Of a stretch of DNA of 64,000 bases, positions 62,901 to 64,000 are shown piece after piece. The notes under the pieces are model-generated. The model ran no database searches. It saw nothing but the letters and a program-made list of their open reading frames with translations, and was not told the origin of the DNA. The number at the start of each line of letters is the position of its first letter. The first letter of the stretch is position 1. Both the position numbers and the translations under genes were made by a program. Source of the stretch: Clostridium yunnanense (GTDB taxonomy: Bacteria > Bacillota > Clostridia > Clostridiales > Clostridiaceae); the NCBI RefSeq assembly GCF_016595795.1, contig NZ_JAENHN010000071.1, positions 111,249-175,248 on the forward strand, written 5' to 3'.

Positions 62901-64000
62901 GTTTATGGAGAAGCAAAAGAAGAAGATAAAATTAATGTTGCTCTAAATAAACCTTCAAAAGCAAGTTCACAATACACAAATCCAAAATCTAAGTTCGTTT
63001 TAGAATCAAAATATGCATTTGATGGAAGTATAGAAAATAAAGGGGATACTTACCAATCAAGATGGGTATCTGAAAGAGGCAAAGATAATCCTGGTAAGGA
63101 TGTAAGTTCTCAATATATACAGGTGGATTTAGAAGATGTATATGATATCTCAAGGGTTGTATTAAATTGGGAAAGTGCATGTGGTAAAGAATATAAGATT
63201 CAAGTTTCGGAAGATGGACAAAATTGGAATGATGTATCACATATCACTGATGGAGTTGCTGGTATTAAAGAATTAAACTATGATGAACCGGTAACCGGAA
63301 GATATGTAAGGATGCAAGGAATTGTTCCAATCGGACAATATGGTTATTCATTATGGGAGTTTGAAGTTTATGGCGAAAGTTTAAAAGATAAACTCATGGA
63401 ATACTATAATCAAAATAAAGACATTGATACAAGTTCTTTTACACCAAATAGTATAGAAGCATATCATAATGCTTTAGATAATATTACAAAGGTTAATGAA
63501 GATAAAGCTGCAACAAGTACAGAAATATTAGATGCAAAGAAACAATTAGAAGCTGCAATAGACAGTTTAGTTTTGAAAGCAAATAAAGCTGAATTGGATA
63601 ATGAAATTAAAAAAGTTGATACAATAGAAAAAGGCTTATATACTGACGAAACTGTAAAAGCCTTAGAGGCAGCTTTAGATGTAGCAAAGACAACATATAG
63701 TGATGATAATGCCACACAAATGCAAGTTGATAATGATGCTAATGCATTAGAGCAAGCTATTCTCTCCTTAGAGAAGAATAAGGTAGAAATAACACTTCAA
63801 AGTCCAAATAAAGATGTAAGCGTTTCTGGAAAGCTACCAAAGGCTATAGAATTATCTTCAAACATATTAAATAGCGATCAACTTAGGGAATTGACTGAAA
63901 AAGTAAATAAAGCTAATCCAGATGCCTTAAAGGATAAAACCTTAGAAAAAGTATATAATTTAAGCTTATTGCTGAAAAGTCAAATTTATCAACTAGATGA
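59982..64000 (+). CDS. Secreted polysaccharide lyase family 8 (hyaluronate/chondroitin/xanthan lyase type) with CBM32 and FIVAR repeats, 3'-truncated
   Basis: Open for at least 1339 codons and running off the window. A signal peptide ends near residue 28 (SIAKA). Residues about 30-690 form a family 8 lyase. It has NWWENQVGTQLRFG, N192/N193 in GQNNLWFD, and the catalytic pair H246 and Y255 in MHGRQFYSNGYG (spaced 9, as in hyaluronate lyase). The beta-domain has YFFFDNEFVALG and AYIDHGVKPTNASYAY. Three F5/8 type C (CBM32-like) domains lie about 710-840, 850-975 and 985-1130, followed by two FIVAR-like helical repeats (about 1140-1265). ATG at 59982 follows GGAGGGAAAGG. It should cleave an acidic glycan outside the cell. 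The exact glycan is unknown; the GH1 and LacI genes nearby are probable partners. Confidence 0.9.
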   Translation, partial: MMKKLGRIVLSLIMIMTLVFDGTSIAKATSVDDMNLIKSRIKDYFLKLDTIDDGSKVEACYVSHAGDYLNLIQADGSFTDVDYKATNNAANGAAWSPYLALDRMQAIAIAYNKEGNSLYKKQEAADKLSKAIVYWGSQNPSSTNWWENQVGTQLRFGRIGVFMEDSISSEALNIILNKLLEKTPVKYGSGQNNLWFDQNYVYYALIKEDATQLKDMVNNYLDYCLTTQLDDITKEAVQVDNSYYMHGRQFYSNGYGMTMFRDMSYWIYMLKGTEFAVSQDVVDRMGNYMINGTSWTVRGDIMELYLGYRPYKYDVGYDNYSEEYIAPLQRMIEADPKRASEYQKILDNIEGKSNSNGKNGNYYMWRSGYASHMRDGYGVNIKMDSKNLIGGEWRGPWNEAGKPNQQLIYWTSAASSTITVDGDEYKSVYPVFDWTHTPGATAPNYISGKFTFENNELFNIGVSNGKYGATAYKFDKTNTKGQKGYFFFDNEFVALGSNISSTTESPIHTTLNQSKASNVKVNGEEVNVGTVAKEYTTKNIYNNKIGYVFLNDTKVKVSYDGQKNVPSLWSEDMKKNADSVFTAYIDHGVKPTNASYAYIVVPNKTEAEVNNYSNNIPITVVANNSDVQAVRHDGLKQTQINFYKAGSLEYKKGYTITVDQACSVIIDEAGSTRQITVAVNDNEAHKMVNVGLSYNNVKTTTTFISRALPYAGQSQTLAEGQDDRYVASSSTENHGVKNVVDGNSNSYWESKGQGEEWISLFAGSNKYLKDITISWGDKYATSYEVYASQDGEKYDLVSTVTKGDGKQTTITIGRLCSYVKIIMKTSSGTCYQVKEVAMNAGELLSLNKQTITSSVSTKAPTFVGNLAVDGDSSTRWASNRNSDNEWITVDLAKYSRIDAIEVDWENACSDDYTIDVSSDNLNWKSVKQLKTDVSLIDQINFSESVYGRYVKINSHKSRLNSGTNYGINIFEFKVYGEAKEEDKINVALNKPSKASSQYTNPKSKFVLESKYAFDGSIENKGDTYQSRWVSERGKDNPGKDVSSQYIQVDLEDVYDISRVVLNWESACGKEYKIQVSEDGQNWNDVSHITDGVAGIKELNYDEPVTGRYVRMQGIVPIGQYGYSLWEFEVYGESLKDKLMEYYNQNKDIDTSSFTPNSIEAYHNALDNITKVNEDKAATSTEILDAKKQLEAAIDSLVLKANKAELDNEIKKVDTIEKGLYTDETVKALEAALDVAKTTYSDDNATQMQVDNDANALEQAILSLEKNKVEITLQSPNKDVSVSGKLPKAIELSSNILNSDQLRELTEKVNKANPDALKDKTLEKVYNLSLLLKSQIYQLD

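Overview
The window is a very AT-rich, gene-dense chromosomal segment of a Firmicute, best fitting Clostridium sensu stricto. The clues are strong AGGAGG-type ribosome binding sites, TTG and GTG starts, AGA-dominated arginine codons, rubrerythrins, an iron-sulfur L-serine dehydratase, a prkA-yhbH-spoVR sporulation cluster, and TPP, M-box and T-box leaders. No species can be named. There is no rRNA, tRNA, CRISPR array, prophage or complete insertion sequence.

Layout. 1-2.4 kb: the end of a YesM/YesN two-component pair. 3.1-8.6 kb: reverse rubrerythrin, a CYTH protein, a DUF6106-like/nucleoid-associated protein pair, a MarR/cysteine-rich methyltransferase pair and an acetyltransferase. 9.2-15 kb: a MacB-type ABC exporter followed by its probable OmpR-type two-component system. 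15-22.3 kb: class II aldolase, a YetF/DUF4363 pair, a nucleoside kinase with serine dehydratase, and TPP-riboswitch-controlled thiWD. 22.6-31.4 kb: a RecQ helicase, a ROK kinase, prkA-yhbH-spoVR and a second rubrerythrin. 31.6-37 kb: an acidic-tailed unknown protein, pssA, a lipid kinase, a membrane protein and a YgiQ radical SAM protein. 37.4-43.2 kb: an M-box leader with a soluble MgtE-like protein, a cysteine T-box with cysK-cysE-queG, and nth. 43.6-56.6 kb: two tandem membrane PAS proteins (one an orphan kinase), ddl, an overlapping PAP2/response regulator/kinase operon, GH25 lysozyme, M42 peptidase and VanW. 56.9-64 kb: a carbohydrate island with GH1, a LacI regulator and a secreted family 8 polysaccharide lyase that runs off the window end.

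The most unusual content is intergenic. Family A is an approximately 200-bp nearly perfect palindrome found in six full and at least three degenerate copies. Its outer arms differ between copies but stay complementary within each copy, while the apical loop and an internal loop are conserved. Family B is a shorter repeat that repeatedly starts at the T-tract of a gene's intrinsic terminator (ACTGTA...TAGATATTTCAATG). It sometimes continues into a conserved tail and a second CTGAAG/CTTCAG hairpin. Neither is explained by the coding genes, and both are the best candidates here for undescribed structured RNAs or miniature mobile elements.

Regulation is visible at several loci. OmpR-type 11-bp-phased direct repeats lie before the ABC exporter and before the PAP2 operon. 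A MarR-like inverted repeat precedes the MarR gene. A pair of TTCAAGT sites, exactly 21 bp apart in both cases, precedes the GH1 and the lyase genes that flank the LacI gene.
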